Shown: positions 22,297 to 31,965 of the stretch, in pieces | Layout of the letters: each line of letters opens with the position of its first letter | Position numbering within the stretch: position 1 is the stretch's first letter | Assembly: GCA_035610365.1 (NCBI GenBank) | Contig: CM069435.1 | Span: 92,909,389-92,973,388, forward strand | DNA length: 64,000 bases | Direction: 5' to 3' | From: Aquatica leii | Taxonomy: Eukaryota > Arthropoda > Insecta > Coleoptera > Lampyridae | Program-made: the position numbers and the translations under genes | The notes under the pieces: generated by a model | The model's database searches: none | What the model was told of the DNA's origin: nothing | What the model saw: the letters and a program-made list of their open reading frames with translations, nothing else

Positions 22297-23118
22297 TAAA
22301 TCAGGACTAATAAAATAGTCAGAACTAAATACGATTAGTTTGCGATTGATGAACTAATGTTCAATATTTAGTCGTAAGTAATCATTAAATCATTATTGTC
22401 ACTAATTTTTATTGATGACTAATTGTTTGTCTTAATCATCATTAATTGTAAAGTATTAGTCGTGGATAAATAGTTATTTACAAATAATTAATCATCAATC
22501 ATCTTTTTTTACACTAGAATCGTCCAGAATTAATTGCAAACGCACAGAGTCTATTACTAGGTAAAAAAACATACAATAGCACGACAAAAACCGAGTATTT
22601 TTTAACTAAAATATATTTGCATGCCAAAATAAAATTATTGTAAACCAAAAGCTAAGTGTTTTTTAAACAGTATAAGATATCCGTTCAAAAAACTGCACTT
22701 TTGGGAAGATGTTTACTGAAAAAAAATATTAAGACTTACTTTGACATCTCATTTAAACAACTTAAATTTAAAGAAAACGATTGAAATATTAATACAGTAG
22801 AAAAAAGGTCGGTAGTAATAAAAATTCAACAATTCTGTTACTGTTAGATTTCTATGTTGTTCTAGTTGTCACAGAGTTGTGTTAAATTTGGTTCAAGCAT
22901 TAGTTATGATTAAAATAATATTTAGTTGTTATTTATATCAAAACTTTAGTCAGTTAAATGTTATGATTACCTAGATTAAATTTAATTGAACTTAGTCATA
23001 AGGTATTAACTTAACATTAAACATATTATATTAGTCATTAGTCATAAAACATATTTTGATTATCTGTTAATCATAATCATTAGACATTAATCATATTGTA
23101 GTTTCACACAATCCTGAT
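22297..23118. repeat. Candidate non-autonomous element rich in attagtcatta words
   Basis: The left 200 bp and right 250 bp are dense in gactaat/attagtc words (for example 22300-22500 and 22880-23100), while the middle is ordinary AT-rich sequence. The outermost words are inverted: atcaggact at about 22301 and aatcctgat at about 23109. This layout (subterminal repeats, short outer inverted match, no coding) is what small DNA-transposon derivatives look like, but no target duplication is evident. The alternative is simple AT-rich drift. Confidence 0.3.
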
Positions 23119-23284
23119 CCTTGTGCGTTTAAAGTTGCAAAATTAAAAATCTTTTTTTTTGTTTAACTAATATATTTTTATATATGTATTATATAAGTCT
23201 TGATTTTAGGATTAAAACAAAACCATTATACTTTTTTTATATTTTTTATACCATTCACCATAACGAGAATTTGTTTTCTGTTTA

Positions 23285-23705
23285 TTACGTTGGCACTGTG
23301 GTCAAATATGTTTCTTTGCCTAGGCCAACTATTTTACCACTAAATTATATAATTAATTTGTTTTTATTTGGGTCAAAAGATGGAGATGATTAAAAAAGAT
23401 TTAAAACACTTCAAGAACACTGTAACAAATCTTTAATTTTTCGCCCTATTCTAAAATGAGTAATTAGTTTTGAACATGCCAACAATTCAATTAACTTATA
23501 CACACGATTTAGAATTTACTTATTTAAAAAAAAATTATCAAAAAATATGAGCGTTTAACGTCGTACCATTTCTGATTTCTGGTATTGTTTTTATTTTGTA
23601 ATCGAGTTGACGCTGGAGCTGAATTTGTTTTATCATCCACGCCAACTATTTTATCGCCGGTATAATTTCTGAATTTGTTTTTACATCTACGCCAACTATT
23701 TTACC
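23285..23705. repeat. Dispersed modules bounded by ttggcactg / cgccaac
   Basis: Three related blocks: 23290-23340 (ttggcactgtggtcaaat ... aggccaactattttacc), 23604-23655 (ttgacgctggagctgaattt ... acgccaactattttatc) and 23660-23710 (gaatttgtttttacatctac then gccaactattttacc). Similar pieces lie at 14988-15030 and 15131-15160. The starting word and the ending word are near-complementary, so each module could fold. No protein. Confidence 0.45.
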
Positions 23706-26370
23706 ATCGGAATATTTTCGTCGTTGTTGCGTTTTTTGGAAGAAAGATGTTTACGATCGTTTGAAATCGATTGGACGCGCCGTAACAAATTGCATTTTCC
23801 AAGTATAACATCTGTCGAAACGGAAAGTGTTGCCAATAGTAATAAAATCAAATATCTCAATAAACGTTTAAAACGGCACTTCTGCAAATAGCTCTTTAAT
23901 TTTACGACATAAACACGTACGAAAATACAAACATTACGTATACAAGTGTTTGTAGATAATGAAGTAGTAGTGAGGACTTGTAAATATAGATACTCTTTGA
24001 TGGTCGATATAGACGATTGCGCCCGACTTGAATAGATTGGATGAAGTGCGCTTCTGCATTGGATGATGCACCGTGCGACAGGTGCATAACATCTTTGTGT
24101 TTCATTAGGTTCATTTACCTCTGCGAAAAGCGTTTTTCCTACACCGCGATAATTTACGACGTGTCAAAATGTCATAGTTCGGACATTTGCTCTATATCAA
24201 TAATGACACGACTCGAGCGAGTGAAAAGTCAAGTGAGGCTTCCTCAACTAGACTAATTACACGTAACCAATCTAGTGGCCTTATTCTCAATATTTTAACA
24301 TCGTGCTACTGCATTCTGCAGCCCCAGGCCTGCTCATTAGAACATACTTCATCTGGAGAACCGTGACTCTTCAATTGTCTGCTCGTAAGAGTCCTCTTCG
24401 CCCCGATACTTTGTCAGGAGCCTGACAGTAGCTTTGTTATATTCTTTCGATTGGTCAAAGTTCCTCCGATGCGCTTCATATTTTGCAACGGCTTTTATTA
24501 AATTTATTTATAAACGTATCGGAGCCCGGGCATAGATCACGATGCACTACTCCTACGACACCTACTCTATTTATGTCCTCATGCAGATACATGACATTCT
24601 TGGCAGAAGCTCAGATCGCTATTATCCCAGACAATAACACATTCTGCACCTTCATAACCATTAATAACGTCAGTATTCTTAGATGGTTTACGATCAACAC
24701 CAAACATGCCTAATTGTTAGATCGAACACCTACCGGCGCTCGAAATAATCTGCATCTGCAGGATAGATAGACGCGCCGGTTAATAATAAACACTTTCACC
24801 CCCCGCTCTTAATTCACTAACTAATTGTAAAATAAATCAATGAGACAATAGCTTGCAGTGAAACACGTTTCCTTTAAAGTTATGGGGAATCCGAAACAAT
24901 AAGGCGAAATAGCAGATACGAAGATGGAAAAGGACGAAACGCAAGAAGCCAAGTAATATATTGGAAGTAAATTAACCTTTGATAGACCTTTACTATTATC
25001 GGAAAATTAATGTTGCGTAAATGAAGACAAATTTACATTTGGATTTTGACGCGAGCGGGCGGGGGGAACCACTCGCTAAAAAAATTCTTTTTAATTAAGT
25101 GATTGTTCTAATCCACGTTAAAACTATTGTAATTTAATCTCTCTAACGAGGTCTAATTTGGCGCAAGTATCGACTAAATACAAAACGGCGACAAAAACTC
25201 CTAACAAAAACTAATGCGTATGAAGCATTTACGAAATTTAATTTTCCAGTCGAGTTGTTTTTATTGCAAAAATGTTGAGTCGCGGTCACTATACAAATGA
25301 ATGTTAAGCAACTTGTCGTTTCGAACTGCCGATTTGACAACAACATTACAACTAATACCCCCTCAACAACCTCTTTGTCTGCTTTTTTTTCACCTCCCCG
25401 ACATCCTATCAAAACAATTTGGCTTAACGGCCGCCGTAAGTGGAAATTTTGACTTGGTAACGCCGCGCGCAAAGGCGAAGTGAAAAATTTTACATTCCAT
25501 CTACAAAGCAATTTTAATTATTTCGTTATATTAAAGGTCGAGATTCGTTCCGTTTCATGCGAATATAAAAATATTAAAGAAAGGAATGTTTGTGTCTAAA
25601 AAAAAGGGCTTTGTATATATTATACCAACATATAAAATACAACCCTCAAACAATGTTAATTATTTCATTTCTGTATCTTACTCTAAAAGACAGAGAACGG
25701 CTCCCAGCTATTTTTATAAAAATAAAAATTACACAACATATTATTTTCAAAAACATGTATGTTTTTCATTTCCTTTTAATAAATTGCGAAATTATTTTTC
25801 ATTTTTAATTCCGTTTAAACCACACAAGATCAATAAAAGAAATTCGTACAGTTACAAAATTTTGACTGAAAAATCGTACATTATTAGAAAGTAACAATAA
25901 ACTAAAAATTTTGATAAAAACATAAAACAAATTATCAAGAATAAAAATAATAAAATAAATCTTCAAGAAGATAAACCACAATGCATTAGAGATAAGAAAC
26001 CTTACATACACAAATGTACAAATCGATAAAAACGTAGTAAAAACAAAGTAAGAGAATACATTTTATAAACAAGTACAAAAAAAGCATGTTAAAACAAAAT
26101 CACGTTGAGAAGGTAACAAAAATAAGAAACAAAGAAAAACGGGGTTAGGAATCCATAATCGAATTCGATGAGGTTAAATTAAAAAAAACATTAATAGAAC
26201 TAAAAATTAAACAAAGAGAAACAATAAAAATAGAAGAGTGCAAGTGGGAATAATCACAGAAATAAGAAAAAAAGTAAACTGAGAAAAGTGAGAAAAAATA
26301 AGAATATAAAGGTAATAACAGTAAAAACGAAAAATGTTTAAAAAATAATAATGAGATAATTAGAGACTGA
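23706..26370. other. Intergenic; GC-richer pocket at 24750-25520
   Basis: No confident gene. On the minus strand, 24270-24720 contains short protein-like stretches in different frames (see findings). The 122-codon minus frame at 25143-25511 has no recognisable domain and overlaps a CpG-rich pocket, so I leave it uncalled. From about 25590 the plus strand becomes strongly A-rich. 25984-26350 has a second, related copy at 26700-27060 (shared words such as aaaacaaaatcacgttg and gaaggtaac). Confidence 0.35.
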
Positions 26371-26375
26371 ATGAA

Positions 26376-26560
26376 ATGAAGGTAGTCTTTAGTGTTAAAG
26401 AAAAGATGACCCCTGAAAGCAAAGAGCCTAAGAAGAAACTTCAAAATCCCGAAGTCTACAGTATTCCTGATTGACCTGATACACCTTTGCACAAGTCTAC
26501 AGACTTCACATTCACATTCAACAGATTCTAGTACAAACAGATTATTCCAGTAATACCAAT
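26376..26560 (+). pseudogene. PLE unit A: C-terminal remnant joined to the next RT
   Basis: Reads VVFSVKEKM, a linker, and then EVYSIP, the first half of the GIY-YIG endonuclease signature. The endonuclease core is then missing. The sequence continues as PDTPLHKSTDFTFTFNRF, the same junction seen at 29180-29230 and 31890-31940. It leads directly into RT motif B/C sequence of the next unit (YKQ... then IYMKECAKRALAISKL). Strongly decayed. Confidence 0.65.
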
Positions 26561-27391
26561 AATCTATATGAAAGAGTGCGCGAAAAGAGCATTAGCGATC
26601 AGCAAACTAGAATCAAAGTATTGGTACCGTATGTGAGTGACACTTTTTTAGTTTAGCCCCACGGCGAAGAAACTTTAGGCAAGTTCATAATGCACTTCAA
26701 CATTAGAGATAAGAATCGGTATTAAAGCAGAAAATAAAACAAAAATTTCCATGAACAACAACCTTACATGTACAAAAAGAAACATACAAACTGACGAAAA
26801 CGTAGTAAAAACAAAATAAGAGAACAAACTTTATAAACAATTACAAAAAAAAGTATGTCAAAACAAAATCACGTTGGGAAGGTAACAGAAATAAGAAACA
26901 AAGAAGAACGGTGTTGGGAGTTCGATGAGGTTAGGTTCGAAAAGAACATGAATGTAACTAAAGATTAAACAAACACAAAAAAAAACATAAAAATAGAAGA
27001 TTCAAAGTGGTAATAATCACAAAAATAAGAAAAAAGGAATCTGAAAAAAAACAAAACATGCACATAAAAAATAAGAAAACTAAGGTGGTAACTGTAAAAA
27101 CTTAAAATGTTTAAAAAACGATAACAAGATAATTAGAAACTGAATGAAATAAACGTGGTCTTCAATGCGAAAAAGAAGATGACTGGGAAAACCAAAGTTC
27201 CCTGAGTGTACAGTATTCCCTGCATCTGTGGAAACGTATACATAGGACAAATTGGAAGAAATATCAACACTAGGCAGAACAAACACATAGCACACATGAG
27301 AAGGAATTGCATAAGATTGGTAGTAGCGGACGACTTTTAGACCACAGGGCATGCAATTAATTGACTTTGACGAAACTTTTAGATAAGAATA
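26560..27391 (+). pseudogene. PLE unit B: RT palm fragment and GIY-YIG endonuclease
   Basis: 26556-26720 covers YMKECAKRALAISKLESKYW and then the catalytic region at 26630-26641, which reads YVSD where PLEs have Y-x-DD. PHGEETLGKFIMHFN follows. 26730-27090 is A-rich sequence unlike the normal RT thumb and looks substituted. 27120-27391 resumes with VVFNAKKKM. An intact-looking GIY-YIG core follows from 27206: VYSIPCICGNVYIGQIGRNI then a conserved Arg, and H-rich HIAHMRRN. GHAI-DFD follows before the unit is interrupted at 27391 by the TIR element. In PLEs the GIY-YIG domain nicks target DNA for integration. Confidence 0.8.
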
Positions 27392-29081
27392 GTGCGGAAA
27401 AATTGCCTCTATATATAAGTAACTTATGTAAAAAATTACACCACCCTAGGATAACGTCTTCTGCCCTGGCACAGCACTTTGCGGTAGTGTGCAAAAGTTG
27501 CACCTATGTATAGTTAACTACTGTGGAAGATTTGACGACCCATGAACAATATCTTCTGTTCTGGCAAGGAGCCTGAAATTACCCAAAAATCGACACATAC
27601 ACTGTTTTCTCATTATATCTTTAGTACGCAAAGGAATACTGCGTTATCTTGAACTGAAGACCGGGAAAGCTGTGCAATGGGCTGTTTGTCAACTACATTT
27701 CAATGAATTGCCTCTCCGTCACTTGTTCGAGTTCCTCGATGGTCTCACCTCTAGACCCTCTTCCTACACTGGTTGAATTGGAAAATCTTTGAAAGCGTGT
27801 AAGCTGCTTCCAGTGGTAACATTTGAGCCTGTTAACTGCACCTTGTCATCCCATGATACATCCACTTTGAGTAAGGACTAGAAGTATTTGAGGGATATTG
27901 CTCTCGCCGTTAGCTCAGGCATATGTCCTTCAGATCTTGCTAAACGCAATCCAGGTGCCCTAAACATGTCCCGCTGGTTGACAACAGCTAACAGGATATT
28001 AAGACTGTATGTTTCCACCACAGAACCATCAGACAGCTTACGTATCCTAGTAGAGTTTGTTATCAGAGTGTATGTGCTATCTTGGTTCAGCATCAAAGTC
28101 CATCATTCAATTAAGGATGGAGCTCGAAATCTTTACCACTTCATTCAGTCATCTAGATACTTGGATCAAGTTTACCGCGACGTTGTAGACAAAGTGATTT
28201 CTCGGAATGCTTAGTTTGCATCTCCAAAAAACATTCTGCTCGCGATGCTGACTGATGAAAGAACACATATCAGAACCCTTGGCATTCGCAGAGTAATAAA
28301 AGCACGAAAATCAAATGAGACAGTGGGAAACGTTGGGATTAGAAAGTTCAATATCTCACAAATGAAGTTCGAAGCAAACGACTACGTCGACCGAATTCAC
28401 TGGTCGACCAGCGAAGTAACGCCACCACCCACTCTAAATGACGTGACTACACAAGATTTGCAAAGTATGCTGGAAGGACCAATACCAATTGATTGGACTT
28501 TTACAAAGTTTCCATGCCACACACAAGCTGTGAAAAGAACAGTAAAGTTGGTTACCGAAGCCTCAAAGAAAGTGTATGGTGATAACAACCGGGACGGATT
28601 TATTCGCTCCACTCTGAAATCGAGAAAAGGCATGCCTGAATTTAGGTGCAAGAAACAGTACAAAACCTAAAGATTTAACAAAACACACATTTTTGTACTT
28701 TAAATTTTGAAGACTTATTTCTTATATCTAATAGTAAGCGAGTGTATGACAATTCTGGTTTATGTTTAATAAATATTAAATAATAAAAAAAGCATTGTAT
28801 TTGTCGATTTTTGGGTAATTTCAGGCTCTTTGCCAGAACAGAAGATATTGTTCATGGGACGTCAAATCTTCCACAGTAATTAACCATACATATACATACT
28901 TTTGCACACTACCGCAAAGTGCTGTGACACTTAAAAAACTGAAAAAAAATAAATAAATAAGTTTTGACGATTTTACTAGAATTTTGAAATTTTACGCTCC
29001 TTGCCAAGGCAGAAGACGTTATCCTAGGGTGGTGTAATTTTGCACATAAGTTACTTATATATAGAGGCAACTTTTCCGCAC
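27392..29081 (+). mobile_element. Unclassified TIR element inserted in the PLE, TA flanks
   Basis: Long terminal inverted repeats: 27392-27594 matches the complement of 28803-29081. Both start GTGCGGAAAA at the outer end and are flanked by TA (27390-27391 and 29082-29083). The right copy carries about 75 extra bases (roughly 28930-29005) absent from the left. Between the repeats is one interrupted coding frame (27603-28670). Outside, the PLE reading continues on both sides (HAI-DFD on the left, RESIKIQKDGKNFNK on the right), so the insertion is real and nested. I do not recognise the superfamily. Confidence 0.8.
27603..28670 (+). pseudogene. Conserved arthropod protein of unknown function carried by the TIR element
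   Basis: A single reading frame runs from about 27603 to the TAA at 28668, interrupted only by three in-frame stops (after SSYTG at about 27772, after SKD near 27880, and TAG at 28212-28214) and no frameshift. Visible motifs are KAVQWAVCQLHFNELPLRHL, then LFEFLDG, RNPGALNMSRWLTTANRILR, SWFSIKVHHSIKDGARNLYH, NILLAMLTDERTHIRTLGIR, KFNISQMKFEANDYVDRIHW, DWTFTKFPCHTQAVKRTVKL and RDGFIRSTLKSRKGMPEF. I recognise this as a family scattered through arthropod genomes as uncharacterised proteins. The N-terminal part expected of longer members is missing here. The TIR context suggests a transposase or a transposon-borne partner, but no catalytic triad can be assigned from what remains. Confidence 0.7.
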
Positions 29082-29089
29082 TACCCCAA

Positions 29090-29310
29090 AAGCATTATCA
29101 AAAATTAGTTTTTTCGATCCCACCTAATACACAGGGAATCGATAAAGATCCAGAAGGATGGCAAGAATTTCAATAAGACTGATCGACCTGGTACGCCTTT
29201 GCATGACGCGACGGCTACAGTGTTCACATTTAACGGATTCTATCACAAACAGACTGACGACGTAGCAATTTCTCTCCCTCTGTCCCCAGTAATAACAACG
29301 GTTGATTATC
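29090..29310 (+). pseudogene. PLE unit B continued, with junction to RT motif B
   Basis: Directly after the TIR element the PLE frame returns: RESIKIQKDGKNFNKTDRPG (end of the GIY-YIG unit). It fuses to VFTFNGFYHKQTDDVAISLP and LSPVI, the conserved PLE RT motif that in other copies precedes the polymerase active site. The RT is cut off at about 29300 by unrelated, purine-rich sequence leading to an R1-like LINE. Confidence 0.75.
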
Positions 29311-29760
29311 CACGTTACCTAGGTGAGCAAAAGATAAGTAAACGAGGTGAGTTAAGAAAGGGTGATGAATGAGGAAATGTTAAGTACCCACAGGTACTTA
29401 CGTTGGGTTTGGAAAAAGCGTAGAAATGGTGTCGGTAAATGTAGAAATGAAAGCAGCGTGAGATGAAAAACGAACGTGGGGGCTTGGAAAAGCGGGAAGC
29501 CAGAATGGAAGTGCTGAGATGAAAAGCGGAAGAACATGAGATAAGAACCAAATGGTTGACGAGTATTATTGTGGAAAGATGTAAATGTTTTGAAAAAAAG
29601 AACGAGTAACAGAGGAAAAGAGGAAAGTATTGTTGGACGGCGGACATAGCAAACGTTAGAATATAGCGTGTGATAACTAAAAGAAGAATAACAGGACTAA
29701 TAGAAAAAAAAATAAAGAGACAGAAAGAAGAACACGAATAGAAAGAAGAATGAATGGGGC
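29311..29760 (+). other. Purine-rich sequence, probable 5' part of the R1-like LINE
   Basis: Plus-strand sequence rich in gaaag and aagaa with no readable domain. It lies between the PLE break and the first recognisable reverse-transcriptase block, so it is probably decayed LINE sequence. Confidence 0.3.
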
Positions 29761-29789
29761 GACGGTTACAGAATTGTTAAAGGTAAGTT

Positions 29790-30960
29790 CAGCAAAAAGG
29801 TAGACTTAAGCATGGACAAGGAGAAAAGGATGTGTCTAGCAAAAGAGCCGTTTCCTATGCACAAAAAGATAGAATACAAGAAAGTACACACAAACGAGGT
29901 ATCGGCAATCACGAGGAAAGAGCTCAAAAAAGCAGTAGGGCACATGAGGGGTGGGAAAGCCCCGGGATCTGATGGAATAAGTGTTAAAATCCTTGAACGG
30001 GGACGCCTGTTATTATACATTCACCAATGCCTTGGAAGCAGTTACTTTCCTAGAGTATGAAAAACCGGCAGTTTTACGGTGGTTCTAAATCCCGCCAAAC
30101 CTGATTGATGTCCGGGGGGTTTTAGATTTATTTGCATTATTTCAGTATTAGGAAAGGTGCTTAAGGCAGTTATAGGAGAAAGACTAAACACATGGTTAGA
30201 AATTGAAACCAAAACTAATTCGGCTTTAGAAAATGTAAGACTACCCTGAACGCTATCGGAGAAAGGGAGGAAAGATGAAATTAACAGTGAAAAAATGAGT
30301 CAAGCGATTCGAGGGTGCTGCGTTCTTGTAACGCTGGATATTCGGACCAACGTAGTTAAAGATTACCTCAGCGAAAGATGGCTGCACGTTGTAGGAGGCA
30401 GTCAAATACAACTCACGGGTGGGATTTGCCAAGAGTCGATCTTGTGGAACATCTATTACAAGATGCTGAAGTTGGCGATGCCGAGTGGTGTCACGCTGTT
30501 GGGTTATGCGAACAACTTAGCGGTGATAGTAGAAGAAAAAAACGCTCTGTTGGTAAACAGCAGAATAGAGGAGGTTATTTTCAATACCGAAAACTGGTTT
30601 GTGAATCACGATCTGGAACTGGCGTCCGATAAAACCAAAATGGGGAGTTGTAAATTAAAAGAGAGAAAGTCTTGAGTACCTAGACGTGTGGATCGGAGAA
30701 AACGGTGACAGAGCACGCGAGCAAGCGTTGGCAGATGAACGTATGAGTGTTGGGATTGAACCACTACGTGGTTCTACGATCGTAGAAATTTTGGCTCTTA
30801 TCTTAAAATGATAAGAAAGAAAGGAATGCATGTATTGCGACTCGCGAGCAAATGACGCTAAACATGTCCTAGTGTGCCCAAGGTGGAAAAGTGTCTTAAG
30901 CCAATTGGAAATTGAACTAAAGGAAATAAGTTAAAAAGAAAACGGTGGATAAAAGTGTAG
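29790..30960 (+). pseudogene. R1-clade-like LINE: reverse transcriptase and C-terminal zinc finger
   Basis: Pieces in order: MHKKIEYKKVHTNEVSAITR then KAVGHMRGGKAPGSDGISVK (RT start), VVLNPAKPD and ICIISVLGKVLKAVIGERLN in the next frame, then the open frame 30295-30675. The open frame has VLVTLDIRTNV, GGICQESILWNIYYKML and MPSGVTLLGYANNLAVIVEE. The polymerase active site, normally F/YADD, reads YANN (30505-30516). A short Cys/His motif at 30826-30885 (CMYCDSRANDAKHVLVCPRW) is the typical R1-type C-terminal zinc finger. Internal deletions and stops are present. It separates PLE units B and C. Confidence 0.75.
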
Positions 30961-31019
30961 GGAGACTCCCACACTACTCTGGTGGTATGTGCCAGAGAGC
31001 CTATAAACGGTTTCCACCT

Positions 31020-31965
31020 CCTGTTAAAAAAAATACCAAACATTTATATGAAAGAGTTTAAAAATAGAGCACTGGTGACCAGCAATCTGAAATCAAATTG
31101 TTGGTACCGTATATGAACGACACTTTTGTAGTGTGGTCCTACGACAAATAAACGTTAAGCAAGTTCATAGTGCAGTTCAACAACCAACATCCAAACATCG
31201 GATTCACCATGTAAGCAGAAAACAACGGTAGCATACTATTTCTAAATGTCCTCGTAATCAAAAAGGCACACGGATACGTATCTAAACGCGCAATTACACC
31301 ACCATCCGATGCAGAAACTAAGAGTGCTCCACACTTTCTTAAAAAGGCCAAAAGTGATACGCGAACCAGAATTCTTAGAAGAGAAAAGGAAACATCCACA
31401 AAGTGCTCTTTTAAAGAAGGGATACTATCAGAGAGGCATTCTTAACGCAATCAGAAGACAACCGACGTAGAGACCAAAACAAGAAGATACCAAAACATAC
31501 ATTCAAAGATAGACGGACAAAATAAGAAAATTTCTTTAAAAAAATTAAGTAAAAGTGGTCTTCAGTAGAAAAAAGAAAATGTCTGCTGTATTTCTAAAAG
31601 CTAAGAACAACTTCGAAATCTCGGAATCTACAGTATTTTTTGCTTCTGTGGTAAAGTATACATAAGACAGACCCGAAGATAGATTAACACCAGGCGAAAC
31701 AAATACATAGAAGACACGAGAAGGAATAGCATGAGATCGGTGATAGCAAAACACTCTCAGACAACAAGGCATGCAATTGACTTTGACGGTATCAGAACAC
31801 TTACCTGAGTCAGACACTTTTGGTCAAGAGTCTACAGAGAAGCGATAGAGACCCAGAAAAATAGCAACAATTTCAATAAGGCTGAACGACCTGATACGCT
31901 TTTGCACAACGTCTCCAGTGTTCACATTCAACGGATTCTATTACAAATAGACGGACGGCGCATAA
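31020..31965 (+). pseudogene. PLE unit C: RT fragment, linker and GIY-YIG endonuclease
   Basis: 31040-31200 reads YMKEFKNRALVTSNLKSNCW, then the active-site region YMND at 31110-31121 (Y-x-DD expected), TFVVWSYDK and FNNQHPNIGFT. 31210-31500 covers the RT thumb (NNGSILFLNVLV and EKETSTKCSFKEGI). 31560-31830 carries VVFS-like sequence and then the GIY-YIG block: GIYSIFCFCGKVYIRQTRR (from 31623; Gly of YIG replaced by Arg) and TRHAIDFDG. VYREAIETQKNSNNFNKAER and PDTLLHN follow, and the sequence fuses at about 31895-31940 to FTFNGFYY-type RT sequence of unit D. Confidence 0.8.

Noticed and set aside
25143..25511. 122-codon minus-strand frame
   Set aside because: No motif recognised, no neighbouring exon-like signal, and it overlaps another frame on the opposite strand.
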